The notes: generated from the letters alone by a model not told the origin. DNA of 64,000 bases from Ophioderma brevispina (GCA_023653785.1 JAMKCH010058083.1:1-64000); one strand, 5' to 3'; shown: positions 36,256 through 46,223, counted from the first letter of the stretch. Translations and numbers: made by a program.

Positions 36256-37422
36256 TTACTTCCTTTGAGATAACGGCGCATAAGCGCCGATCAAAATCAC
36301 ACACGTCAATTTTGGCTTTAAAATGTAAAAAAGTCTTCATGTCCCTGGGCACATTCAGAATTCAAGCATGGAAAATGTATAGAAAGGAGTCGAACAAAGC
36401 CTATGGGCTTTGTTGGTGTTTTAGAGGCTTATCCAGTCAATGCAAAACATTTGGAAGGCCACCTCTAAGCTACTGAATTATGTTGTTTCAAACGTATACA
36501 AAACTGACCAGGTCCCAAAGGGTTACCGTAAAAGCATCTGAGTTGGCTTGCGTTTACAGCATGAAGGCGCTGGTCTGGACCAATTTTTCAGTAGACCCAG
36601 GACACAGTTTGTAAATTTAATAAAATTTAGGCAATTTCAAGGTTTCACGCCACTTACAACAAAAGGTCTCAGCAGAACACCATAACAAAAATTAAAAGGC
36701 TTTACTTTTTTTTTTTATAAGTTATTAAATAGTACCTTTCTTTTGATTGTATATTTCAAGTCAAAATTGAAATTCATTGTTTTTGGTCAAACAATTTTCT
36801 TGAGAATAAGCTAGTCTAAAAGTGTGTATTTACTATACCCACACAAAGTAGTTAAAGGTATTTTGAACGCTTCCAGTCTCCTACAGAGTGCCCACGGGTC
36901 TAATTCACACAAAGATGATTATCAGGTCGTGTCCAATAGAAATGGGTCAAAAAAAGTTTGACGGTGTTTCACCCAAATTTACGATCTCAGCTGGCCTATA
37001 AAGATGAGTTCCACGAGTAAAGCGTTTTTTTTTTTTTGCTCGGATGAACTACAAAAACAACCTAAAATGAGCTAAAATGATTTTGTTTTACATTTTGTAC
37101 AGACGACCTACATGTCAGGCCCAGTAAGCTAGTAAGAAATATATGGATCAATTTCTGTAAAAACACTTTTTGTTAGATTTTGCATCGACCGACATGCTAA
37201 GTCAGTAAGATAGTAAGAAATATATGGATCAATTTCTGTAAAAACCACGCACAAACACACAGGGCACAAAGCACACTTACACAAGCGAAAATAACATCAG
37301 TAAATGGGAAAAAAAGCAAAGAAAACACGCACAATACCCGCATAATTCGTATACGACCACATTGCCGTGCAAAATCAAAGTGAATATTTTCATAATCATC
37401 ATGTCGCCCTCCTAAGCTCGTT
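36256..37422 (+). repeat. Macrosatellite long unit 10
   Basis: Full-length unit. The internal ~95-base duplication is clearest here: GACCGACATGCTAAGTCAG..AATATATGGATCAATTTCTG follows a first copy of the same AGTAAGAAATATATGGATCA block about 75-95 bases earlier. Confidence 0.85.
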
Positions 37423-37696
37423 AATCCTTTGAGAACTGACGGCGACTAAAGTCGCCCATCAAAATCAACTACCCGTCAATTTTGGCTTTAAAATGTAAAA
37501 AGTCTTCATTTCCCTGGGCACATTCATAATTAGCATGGAAAATGTATAAAATGAGTCGAAAACAAGCCTATGGGGCTTTTGTTTGGTGTTTTAGAATGGC
37601 TTTCCCAGATCACCTGCAAACCTTTGGAAGGCCACCTCTAAAGCTACTGAATTAGGTGTTACAAACGTATACAAAACGGCCCAGTTCCCAAGGGTT
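37423..37696 (+). repeat. Macrosatellite truncated unit 11
   Basis: First ~274 bases of a unit, ending at AAGGGTTA, then joined to DR1 block 3. It matches the truncated unit at 31112-31380. Confidence 0.85.
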
Positions 37697-38376
37697 AAGG
37701 GAGCTGATGCTATTATAAGTTTTCACATATTGAGCCTATTAGTCCTTGACATTTGATCTCTGGGGTCGAGATTGTCAGAGCACTAGAGGGGGTCAGGGGC
37801 TATCATTTTTTGCCAAGTGGGGGATCTAGGGACTTTATAGTTTTTGGAGGCTAGCCCCTTACAACCTTGGTGTTTGATATAATGATTAAGAAGAATAGAT
37901 TAACTAAGCCCTATATTTGCACACAAATACGGCTTACCGCTATTGTTTGTGGTGGGCATCTGTCGCGCATGACCTTTTGACCTATGGGGCCGAGATTGCA
38001 ATAGCCTACAATGACAATGGGCTATCATTGTGCCATTTGGGGGCTTTAGGGGCCATTACAGTTTATGGAGGTAGTTGCCATATTATGTTTTTCACATATT
38101 GGCCTATGTTGCCCGTGACCTTTGACCTCTGGGGTCGGTATTGGTCAGAGGCCTAGAGGGGGTTTGGGGCTATCATCATTGTGCCAAGTCGGGGCTTTAG
38201 GACACTTGTAGTTACGGAACTAGATGCCATAAATAGGTTTTCACATTTGGGCCTATGTAGCCTGTGGACCTTTGACTCGGGGTCAAGAATTGGCCCGAAG
38301 GCACTAGAGGGGTCATGGGCTGTCATTGTGTCAAGTGGAGGCTTAGGGGCCATTGCAGTTATGAGGTAGGTGCCAT
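37697..38376 (+). repeat. Macrosatellite block 3: ~150 bp repeats with DR1 motifs
   Basis: About four or five DR1-type units that align with block 2, including its distinctive TTGGTGTTTGATAT..GATTAAGAAGAA segment. The array ends after GGTAGGTGCCAT at about 38376, where unique sequence starts. Confidence 0.85.
38116..38128 (-). promoter_or_regulatory. Perfect DR1 nuclear-receptor half-site pair
   Basis: TGACCTTTGACCT in block 3. Neighbouring repeats carry one-base variants such as TGACCTTTTGACCT. Confidence 0.45.
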
Positions 38377-39829
38377 CCAAGTGTGAGTCAAAATGATTTG
38401 TTCCCCCCCAATTCCGATTTTATTTTCTTGTCAACGTTCAAGGTATCGTCTTAAAATTGTTAAAATACCCTAAAAAGTACATTTAAATAGCTTTCACAGG
38501 ATTTTTGAATTTTTTCATTTTGATTCAGTAAACAATATCCGCATCATTCAAATAAAGGCCCAGATTGCCTTTGTACAACATTCTATCTATTGATTTGGTT
38601 CTTGAAGCGCAAATTTCAAGTGCGATACCTAATGTAGGCTTTACACCCTGGTTGATAAATGGTAATAATGCCCCATGAGTATAACACAGGCCAGTTAAGT
38701 AGGTTAATGAAACAAGTGAAATTCTATTTGACTGCAAGGGTTTGGAATGAACTCGTTATTAACTATTAACTAAGGGCAAAACAAAAGATATCGTGAAAAA
38801 TACCACCAAAACCATTTAAGTGATACACCTTAGTTGAGTCAAAGGTCAAATGTCAGGACTTTTTTGGAACAAATTTTCTTTCATGATAAATTTTATAATT
38901 TTTGCTTCAATATCCTATCGGAATAATGCAAAAACAAGAAAGTTATTTGCCTATCTCGTTTTTTCTGGATCCGGGTTTGTAAATTGGCACTGTTAACATG
39001 TTTTACTGTACTAAATTGGACACAGGCATTTAGGGAGCCCTCTAACAAAATGAGGGCCCTAAACTTGAAAAATGAAATGAATGATCTCGGAATTTTTGAC
39101 TTGGTGATTGAGAAGTAAAATCTATCTATAGAAAGTATATAATAATATTCTAAAAAGATTACAAATATGTTAATATTTTTGTGTCATTGGAGGAACAAAT
39201 CATTTGACGAATGCCGAAGTGGTGCGAAATCATGCAATTTCAGACTGAATTGATATGAAATGATTTAATTTTGTAATTATAGTTAGCAAAAGGATTGGTA
39301 TACATGAAAACCCCTCCCCCTGGGGTATTCTCGTAATTTTGGGTATGAACATTGTTTAGGCCCCAGGCATCCCTCGGGCATAAACAAGCGTTCTTACCCA
39401 AAATACCATATGGGACGAACCCGTTAATTCTTACCTTTTTCAGTTTTCGAACTTATGCCATCAGGTGGTCAAACTTTTGGTTAAAACCACTTTTTTCACC
39501 CGTGACTAAACCTGTGGACCCTGTATTTGCATCACCAAGGCTTTTCTTAAGGTTTTGGCCGATTTGCTATTTGACGACATGCGTCCAGAAATCACAGCAA
39601 AATGATACTTGATTACTGCAAAAGCAAGCCTTTTAGCACATATTTCTTTAAATTAAAAAAAATCCATGATAAAATCTTCTTTAAACTATTCTGGGAAATT
39701 GATGCAATAGATGATGTGATCCAATTATACAGTACACACCAAGCGGATGCATTGCAGTCAACTAAACGTGAGCCCAGGCCTCGAGATTGTTCATGTACTG
39801 TCAGGATATAGGCAATGGATAAAGATCAG
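38377..39829. other. About 1.4 kb with no recognised gene
   Basis: No exon is recognised on either strand. A frame of 86 codons near 39352-39612 (plus) has no familiar motif and lies in low-complexity-like sequence, so I do not call it a gene. Confidence 0.45.
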
Positions 39830-39965
39830 CTCGGGCTATTTGGGTCTAATCCATTGGTCTAATGCACATTTTTCCTAACTCCAATTGGTCTAATACCTTT
39901 TAGTCTAATAATGATTATTAGTCTAATAGCCACACATGTAGTCTCCTATTCATCTGGTCTAAACA
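39830..39965. repeat. Short array of GGTCTAAT/AGTCTAAT words
   Basis: The word (G/A)GTCTAAT(A/C) occurs about seven times over 130 bases at irregular spacing (near 39842, 39856, 39886, 39901, 39919, 39956). It looks like a decayed minisatellite. Confidence 0.5.
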
Positions 39966-39969
39966 TTAG

Positions 39970-40135
39970 TGGCTGGAGTCCAAAGGGAGCCTAATTAGAC
40001 CCGGTTTAAAAACAGAGTTAGTCCTTAATCATGGACTTTTTTTTTTCTCAACATCCGGTACTAGATAAGTTAAATGTTAACAGGTGAGAAAATTCCTCAT
40101 GGGATGGCCGGAACGCCCAATAAAATATTCATTTC
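39970..40135. mobile_element. Diverged fragment of the 46224-type MITE
   Basis: The run AGACCCGGTTTAAAA..GAGTTAGTCCT followed by CAGGTGAGAAAATTCCTCATGGGATGG and GGAACGCCCA matches the internal and terminal blocks of the MITE at 46224-46505 (TTTAAACC..AGTCCTAC, GTGAGAAAATTTCC, GGAACAGCCCA). It is incomplete and diverged. Confidence 0.45.
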
Positions 40136-40193
40136 TTGACCTTTCAAGCTAACAAAAATCCTGGAAGGAATTTCCAGTTTTGTGTGGCCTGCC

Positions 40194-40492
40194 TTAAAGG
40201 TGCATGTTCTGTCAATTTTGATATCAGATTGAAAAGGCCGTTATTTTCACATTGACGTCCTGAAATTTGCCCTTAAATCCATTTTCATTCCCAAAGAATA
40301 TTTACCAAAAACCGCCGTACCATTCAATATAGCACGGTATTGAATAGGACTTTGCATATGCATTATTTATTCTACCATCAAAACTGCAAGATTTTTTACC
40401 ACATTGGACTTGAGGGGGCGTATGTGCAAGTTCCAGCTCTCATATCAGTAGAGAACACAATTTGAGACTAATCGGAAAACAAGCACCTTTAA
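40194..40492. mobile_element. MITE with TTAAAGGTGC ends
   Basis: The left end TTAAAGGTGCATGTTCTG and right end AAAACAAGCACCTTTAA are inverted (complement of the right end: TTAAAGGTGCTTGTTTT). Length is about 299 bp, non-coding. The same end word opens a sequence at 63914 that runs off the window. TTAA at both tips fits piggyBac-like target sites. Confidence 0.55.
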
Positions 40493-40495
40493 TGG

Positions 40496-40575
40496 GCAGG
40501 AAGACACAGGGATCACTTGTCCACTGTAGGTGATGTTGTTGTTGTTGTGTTGATGTTGTCATTTTTTTTGAATAT
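40496..40575 (+). repeat. Dispersed repeat GCAGGAAGACACA..TTGTCCACTG (copy 1)
   Basis: GCAGGAAGACACAGGGATCA followed by TTGTCCACTG and a GTTGTTGTGTTGATG stretch also occurs at 57107-57190. Copy 1 abuts the MITE end at 40492, so it may be the truncated end of a larger element. Confidence 0.5.
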
Positions 40576-41356
40576 CAGACCACTACAATCTATAAACCTA
40601 GAAGTACAAAGTAAATTAATCGCTGGCTGCGCAACTATATCGCGCATTACTAAAAAACACGCTTATACACGCTTACAAGCGCAGTCTAAATCGTGCGCGA
40701 TTACACTGATAAACAAAATACTTGGTCATATAAGTTGACAAATACCAGGCATCCTTGTGAGACTTGTGTGGAGTTTATTGATTACTAATAATAATAATAA
40801 TGTGTATTTTAACGCACGACATATCCAAGCTAGGTTTACAGAGTTTAGTGGAATTGTCTACATTGGATTTGCTCAGTTATGTATTTTCTTTTCATAAGTA
40901 CATTATCAAACAGATTTGGGCCAGTGGTTACCGAGATATGGGTCATTTCTGAACCATCGGGTGTGCCCATTGTGACCATGATGCAAAAAAGGCGTATGTA
41001 CTGCAAAAAACTGTTGTCCAATGATGGGGCTGTAAGCTTGAAACTTTAAGCCAAAAGTACCCATGAACAAAATGTGAGCTAATTTGTTTTAAAGGGGGTC
41101 AGATGTAAACTTCCATTTCTAGGAGTTGTGTGATTGAATATTACTTTCTGTCTGTTGTCATCAGGCTCAATTTGCATCTCTATTGTTCTTCACAATGTAT
41201 TCTATATGCTATCAGGTGATGTCTCTTTAAAAGATATTTTTTAATAGCTATTCTGTTCAGGCTTGGGGCAAACAACCTTTTGATACTGGGTGATTGAGGA
41301 ATGTAATAATACAAGAACTTTCAATGTTAACCCTATTTTCCTTTTACAATTTTCAG
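40576..41356. other. Upstream flank of the amine-oxidase-like exon
   Basis: No further exon was found. If 41357 is a real acceptor this is intron or 5' flank. The 3' end (TTTTCCTTTTACAATTTTCAG, ending 41356) is a good polypyrimidine tract with acceptor AG. Confidence 0.4.
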
Positions 41357-41427
41357 ATTTGACCAAGAATGTTCAGCTGAACAAGGTAGTTAGGGCATGT
41401 TTATTGTGGTTGAGACTGGGTTGAGTG
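41357..41427 (+). pseudogene. Amine-oxidase-like FAD-motif exon, degenerate first copy
   Basis: A polypyrimidine acceptor (ending CAG at 41356) is followed by codons reading LTKNVQLNKVVR, then the beginning of the FAD-binding fold and a GTAAGT donor at 41428. In this copy the motif is damaged: a base change and indel near 41395-41420 turn the expected DVIVVGAGLSG into an out-of-frame stretch. The next copy, 61 bases on, is intact. In flavin amine oxidases this GxGxxG motif sits near the N-terminus and contacts the FAD phosphates. The damage may be real or a sequencing error; in the latter case this would be the true 3' exon end of the gene. Confidence 0.5.
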
Positions 41428-41505
41428 GTAAGTAATAAAGTAGCTGACAAGGAGTTGGATGTTATTGTGGTCGGAGCTGGGATGAGTGGTAAGTATAAAT
41501 AGCAG
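41383..41505 (+). repeat. Exon-donor minisatellite, left part (2 copies)
   Basis: Unit of 61 bases: CTGACAAGGTAG(T)TAGG, then the codons of DVIVVGAG(L/M)SG, then the donor and 15 intron bases GTAAGTAATAAATAG. Donors lie at 41428 and 41489. The array is broken after the second copy by the Penelope-like element and resumes at 45628. Confidence 0.8.
41428..41488 (+). CDS. Amine-oxidase-like FAD-binding motif, intact second copy of the exon end
   Basis: The codons read ADKELDVIVVGAGMSG and stop one base into a glycine codon at a consensus donor (GTAAGT, 41489). The string has the hallmark beta-strand plus GxGxxG turn of Rossmann-type FAD enzymes. Human-type monoamine oxidases have the same motif at their N-terminus, with a glycine-serine-glycine pattern. 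Together with the amine-oxidase exon at 60183 on the same strand, this supports an N-terminal exon of a monoamine-oxidase-like gene. Other FAD oxidoreductases share the motif, so family assignment rests on the downstream exon. Upstream in frame there is no stop until the degenerate first copy. Confidence 0.55.
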
Positions 41506-42249
41506 ACTGGAAGAGGGGGTGATAGAGTTACGCAATTCCGTGTTCGGTTATCCTAGGCCCATGCGGTTTTGGAAGAGCAGGTAAAAATAGCCATTTCTTG
41601 TCTTCGGAACAAATGTCATTTGTTTTAGATGCAGATCGTTCCTCTTTGCGGGTTTGCAAGAAAGCGTACAGAGGCTTGGAAGTTTTTGCTTAAATGTAAA
41701 CAAATTCCAGAACAAAACCAGTTAAAATAGAATGTGGGACAAAATAACAGGAGTTTCTCTAATTTTGGAGAAACTCAGAGAGATAGCTATTGTAGGACGC
41801 GTGTCGGATTAACTATGATCAAAACTTTGATCTTTTTTGGTTAATCTCATCAGCTACTTTTGCTATGCTTAATTTTGGATCTACCTGGGTTTTGGTAATA
41901 ATTTGATGAAAAGAGCAATTAATCACTATCATTAAGGCACTCATGTACGGCATAATGTATTAGTGTGTGTAAGTCGACTTAAAATAACACCAGATGCAAT
42001 AGGACAGTATGGTTTTATCATAGTGTGATTAGAGTCCACTTTTTGTGACAAAAATCTAAAACCATTTATTTGATTTCATGAGTGCGAATTAGACTGGGAA
42101 TTTTATCTTTTGTTAAATAATTAATGATAGAGATAAGAGCTTCATAGTAGTAAGGCATGTTTTGAACTCAACGCAAAGCCTACTTGGCTTTTTAGTACAA
42201 GTAAAGAGTGCCAGAGATGGCCCTAAAGAACCAGCTTAGAGAGCGGAGT

Positions 42250-42450
42250 GAGAGTACAATAGGATTCTCATTTTTGTTGTTTGACTAAGAGTAAAGCCTT
42301 AGCGGGTTTGGTTTTTCTACGATTTCAGGTTGTAGGACTTCTGTTTTTTGTTAAACATGTTTATGCTAGACTCTAATCATTGAGGCCTACGAAGGTTTGT
42401 AGCATAACCACAATAGATCTCGCAGCAAGAGTTGTGAAAAGTAACGATGT
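42250..42450 (-). pseudogene. Possible GIY-YIG endonuclease remnant of the PLE
   Basis: On the minus strand one frame reads CCEIYCGYATNLRR. This resembles the second half of GIY-YIG domains (Y-V/I-G-x-T-x-x-L-x-x-R), and a histidine-lysine pair follows in another frame. Position downstream of the RT is as expected for Penelope-type elements. The match is short and frameshifted. Confidence 0.3.
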
Positions 42451-42999
42451 ATGAAGATCATAAAGTATAGAGTGTAGACCTGTTTTAGGATTGGTTTATA
42501 TGCTGTTAGGGTGAGGGACGTGTAATTTAATTGGAGGGCTACGATGTGAAATGCTAGGCTACTGAGGTTTGTAAGGTCTATCGGTTTTACATATGGCCTT
42601 CTGATATTGTTATAATGGTTCCACTATTACCGTGATCATGAGGTAAAAGTCAAAACTAAAATTCCGCAAGTCTTTGATTGTCATAAAAAGTGCTCAATTC
42701 ATGAGATGACGTCATTTTCTGTTGAGAAGATCTAGCAAATCCTCAAGTTTGGGACATTTGGTGACTTTCAGTTGCAGCACTAGCTTCCTCCCCGAATATG
42801 CTCATTAGAGTTGAAGATTGATCAGATCATTTATTGATGTAATCTTAGCTCTAAATAGGACGCTTCTCTAGGATTTTGGGTGCGTTAAGGCGAGAATCGG
42901 GGAGCAGAGGGAGATTTCGTTCAGTGATGATTTTCAAGAGTGAAATGCAGTCCTGAGACGTGCCGTTGATATCACATGCTTCTTTTGGGGGGGAAGTTA

Positions 43000-44660
43000 G
43001 TCAGTGCTCAGGACTAAAGGAAAAATGTTACCGCGGTTCTTTTTTGGTACTCCTCTAGATAGATATTTTTCTTTGTATGAATATCTGGACAAGCATTTAA
43101 GGCACTTCGATTTCTTCATATCTTCTTTGGAGTAGTTTGGATATGAAAAAAGACCAAGTTGTGCTTATATTCTGAGTCCGAGCTGGGAGTTTCGAATATA
43201 TCTGATATGATAGCCTCACCCTTTAACATGCCACGGAAGCATGCGTTTGGGTGAGATGAATCTTTTGTGAGATATGGAATGTGTCACAGGGTTTACTGAA
43301 ACATTTCAGAGTCTAGATCTGATCTTTTCAAAAACAAATTTCTAATTCCCTTGTTACCGGAGTTAGGTCATAGAAAGTTTGATTCTGATTTTGACACACG
43401 CGTGTTGTGAATTTCAAGTCGGATGCATAGAGTTATCCGACTAATTGAAATCGGTACTAGATCTCTTTCGTTCACCGAGGCCGAAATTGAGGTATTCATT
43501 CGATAGGCGAAACCATTTGAAGATTTTGTCACTTAAAGGAAATGAACCGTTTTTCAGAGAATGGAACATGTATATCACAGCTTCCGGGGAAAAATCTTTG
43601 CCCAATCGCAACGCTGTCGTTTGCAAATTAGTATTTCCCGTTTTAACGAGAAACAATTTTTGGCAACACAGTGTAATAATGCTTCATATGATGGGACATG
43701 TGCATTTACGGAAAATAGTTTCCTGGATTTGTAACTGATAGGGAGCACTAAGACTTCCTGTTCTATTCATTTTGGAGTAAACATTTGTGAACATAACGAT
43801 ACAGTCTATTGTCCCAAAGACGGTTTTTGGTTTTTAGTTTCAGTTGTTCAAGTTTCACTGTATCACATCTTTCGTTGTCTTTGATGTTATGTAAGTGTTT
43901 TGTTTGGTGGACACAGGAGGAACAAGAAAAGAAGGCGATAAAATTCGCCACTTTTTTCACATGGTCTCCACAATTGCTGACAATAGGTCTTCCTATGAAG
44001 ACCTTACCAGCAGGAGGCTTTTTGTGAACTTTTTGGCAGAATTAGCAAACAGGAGTTGAAGTTTTGTGTTATTCGGGTTACACACACTACCTGTGTGTGT
44101 TTTTATCAATACTGCGATCCCATAACATGAGGTTTAGCTGTTTTGAATCAAAGTCCACCGTGTAGAGGTCATATCAACATCGATTCTAGTGTATTGATTA
44201 CCTTCAAGCATTGTTTCACCTTCACGATGTCATCAGCTTTATTGATTACTACAACGCCACGAGATTTTCCGGTTTTTGGAAAACCTAAAGTGTTCTTTTC
44301 TTTAAGAGATCTGAGAGATTGACGTTCGGGTTTTGTCAAGGTATCAGGTGGGTTTCTCTATCGCGAGTTTAGCTAGTTCCAACTTGTTAGATTGCCAGGT
44401 AATATTTCTAGATCTAAGCAAGTGTGGGAAATTGGGGTCCAAGTAGAAGCTTCCTTGAAACGACGAGTAGGTTTTGCTCCTTTTGTGGACATGAGGGAAA
44501 GGATGCGAAGTTTTTTTTCTCATGTGAATGCTTGAACATCCCTATCAAGCAGAAAAGCCTTTTTTGTCTTTTTGGCGAATCCACAAATTTCAACCCTCTT
44601 CCTAATACAGAGTAGTTCTGCATCAGTGGAAATTTTCGTTTGCTAAATTTTGACAAACTT
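43000..44660 (-). pseudogene. PLE reverse-transcriptase domain (broken frames)
   Basis: This is the RT core of the element at 41510-45627. The strongest evidence is the co-linear order of PLE-specific blocks over about 1.6 kb on one strand: GLKFV signature, LTKxERxSLRSL, VVVINKxDD, GRPIVS, then the TALRLGKDFSPE block. The RT would copy the element RNA at a nicked target. At least five frameshifts separate the blocks. Many lie at homopolymers or single-base indels, so real decay and assembly error cannot be told apart. Non-LTR LINE RTs lack the GRPIVS/GLKFV combination, which is why PLE is preferred. Confidence 0.7.
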
Positions 44661-44984
44661 TTTATTCAATCGGCTAAGTCCTTAAGTTTTTTGGACTTCT
44701 GCGATTTTTTGTTAAATTTTGGAATTAAAGGCCAAAGTTTGGACTTAATTTTGTCTTTATTTTGTCTTTTCTACTATTTCCGTTCCGGGAATTTCCTGTT
44801 TCGTAGCCATTTTTATGTATGAAAGGTGTCACGCTAGAAGAAGGGTATCTGCCCTAAATTGGGCCTGACACGGCTGAATGTATTCAAGGTTTAAGTAGTA
44901 ACCATGTCGGACCTAGGGGGGCATGCGAGCCATGTCTCTTTCTTTGTAAGATTGGGTGGCCCTGAAGAGCCTAATAGTTTAAAA

Positions 44985-45434
44985 CTAACTCAATATTTCA
45001 GGCTTCTGGCAGATCTGGCTTTGGCTTGCAAGCGTCGATGGCCTTACTTTGTGACCTGGCCCCTTTGTTTGGCGGCCCTCCGTGTTGACGGCGCACCAGG
45101 ATTGGTTTACAATATTGAATAGCTCCAGACCCTTCTGCGTCATCAGCAGGGAGGGCTTTGGTGTGAAGTCGACGCAGGCGTGCTGAGCTAAGTCCGTGGC
45201 CTTTTTCTCCAGCAGGGAACCTTTCACCCAACAAGACAAAAAGTCAGCTGTAGCCAGAAGCATAGCTTTTGGCGAGCAATCACGCAAAAGTCTCACACTC
45301 AGTTTGGAAGAGCCCAAACTGCTGGGCCACCAGGGAGCTGAGGTAGGCTTTTGGATACGAGAACATTTGTGGAGCTGCATCGCTCGCTTTGCCGGTCTTG
45401 AGTTCATGGAATCGAGAGTTGCCTTAGAAGGCAA
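44985..45434 (-). CDS. 149-codon frame upstream of the PLE reverse transcriptase, unidentified
   Basis: This is the longest uninterrupted frame in the window: 149 residues on the minus strand, starting MPSKATLDSMNSRPAKRAMQ. Upstream in sequence (45440-45600) the same strand encodes a lysine/proline-rich stretch (KTKPRNQPTKPTKSK). It lies on the same strand as the RT, on its N-terminal side and within the same insertion. It could be the N-terminal part of the PLE protein or a separate upstream frame. Fusion to a second element, such as a DIRS-type gag-like protein, is possible. I recognise no domain. Confidence 0.4.
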   Translation of the reverse strand: MPSKATLDSMNSRPAKRAMQLHKCSRIQKPTSAPWWPSSLGSSKLSVRLLRDCSPKAMLLATADFLSCWVKGSLLEKKATDLAQHACVDFTPKPSLLMTQKGLELFNIVNQSWCAVNTEGRQTKGPGHKVRPSTLASQSQICQKPEILS

Positions 45435-45627
45435 GTAAAGGACTGTTTAATTTTGCCCGCTGTTTCCACACAACTTCTTAGCCCTGTCCGAGAGAATGAT
45501 CTTGGACTTGGTAGGCTTGGTCGGTTGGTTTCGAGGCTTGGTCTTGATGCCGAGATCCTTCAGTTTGGGCTGTGGTCTTTACTTTGACAGGATTCTTGGG
45601 TATTTTGAAAAAGCCGCCAGAAAAGAC

Positions 45628-45945
45628 CCAGTTAGGATGTTATTGTGTCGGAGCGCTGTGTTGAGTGGTCAAGTAATAAATAGTGACCAGAGGTTAGGGC
45701 TGTTAATTGTGGGTTGGAGCTGGGTTGAGTGGTAAGTAATAAATAGCGACAAGGTAGGTAGGGATGTAATTGTGGTCGGAGCTGGGTTGAGTGGTAAGTA
45801 AGAAATAGCTGACAAGGTAGGTAGGGATGTTATTGTGGTCGGAGCTGGGTTGAGTGGTAAGTAAGAAATAGCAGAACGAAAAGGTAGTTAGGGATGTTAT
45901 TGTGGTGGGAGCTGGGTTGAGTGGTAAGTAAGAAATAGAAAAAAG
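45628..45945 (+). repeat. Exon-donor minisatellite, right part (5 copies)
   Basis: Five further copies of the FAD-motif exon end. Three (near 45762-45793, 45825-45856, 45892-45923) encode an intact DVIVVGAGLSG followed by GTAAGT donors at 45794, 45857 and 45924. The copy with donor at 45732 has a one-base insertion in the motif, and the first (about 45634-45668) has a broken motif and a disrupted donor (GGTCAAGT). Periods are 64, 62, 63 and 67 bases. Each unit carries an in-frame stop within its short intronic part (TAA in GTAAGTAA), so units cannot be read through as protein. Confidence 0.85.
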
Positions 45946-46223
45946 TAACAGCTTGCTATTTCTAAAGGTACAAATTGGCTCAATAGATCTCATGGGCAGT
46001 TGTCGTGGCAATGAATGAACTGTCTTGGTCTACAGATCGTAAAAATGTGATTGTGGCCTGTACCTGGAAAATATGACCTTTAGGAGAGGGTTCTACAGGA
46101 TGTTGAAAAAAATAGGGTTTACTGGGTCACATAGCAGTCGTTTCAGAACATGATGCTTTAGACACAACACAATTGTCTGACTGCTTGATGTCACTGACTC
46201 AGGCAGGAATGTAGTAGGTTTAA
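45946..46223. other. Intron-like sequence, no gene seen
   Basis: Unique sequence between the minisatellite and the next MITE; no exon recognised. Confidence 0.4.

Larger units (their letters stand above)
31381..37696 (+). repeat. Higher-order macrosatellite period (~6.3 kb)
   Basis: The order DR1 block, long, long, short, long, long, truncated unit is followed by a new DR1 block. The preceding segment (26300-31380) has the same plan with one long unit fewer: DR1 block, long, short, long, long, truncated. Shared short-unit and truncated-unit junctions show that whole multi-unit blocks were duplicated, not only single units. Confidence 0.75.
41510..45627 (-). mobile_element. Penelope-like retroelement (PLE), frameshifted, inside the minisatellite
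   Basis: On the minus strand, fragments of a Penelope-type reverse transcriptase appear in order, in different frames: SVLGRGLKFV (about 44584-44615, matching the N-terminal SLLxKGLxFxPTP signature), LTKPERQSLRSLKEKN (44290-44345), VVVINKADDIVK (44221-44257), GRPIVS (about 43977-43996), the LQTTALRLGKDFSPE block (about 43560-43630; the QxxGTxMGxxxAP position) and an HPT..KFT stretch (about 43400-43425). A GIY-YIG-like YCGYATNLRR lies at about 42383-42428. The order and spacing fit a PLE with RT followed by a C-terminal GIY-YIG endonuclease. Flanks at both edges are exon-minisatellite sequence, so it inserted into the array. Frequent frameshifts mean no intact protein in this assembly. Confidence 0.75.

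Noticed and set aside
35954..36352. Minus-strand open frame of 132 codons inside a macrosatellite unit
   Set aside because: The same region in the other long units has no matching frame; it is kept open only by unit-specific indels.
26300..38376. CRISPR-like array of repeats and spacers
   Set aside because: Units are long, contiguous and diverged, with no short identical repeats, no unique spacers and no cas genes; the sequence is eukaryotic.
43441..44656. Host coding exons suggested by several short frames on both strands
   Set aside because: The minus-strand frames line up in order with Penelope-type RT blocks, and the plus-strand frames are their shadows.
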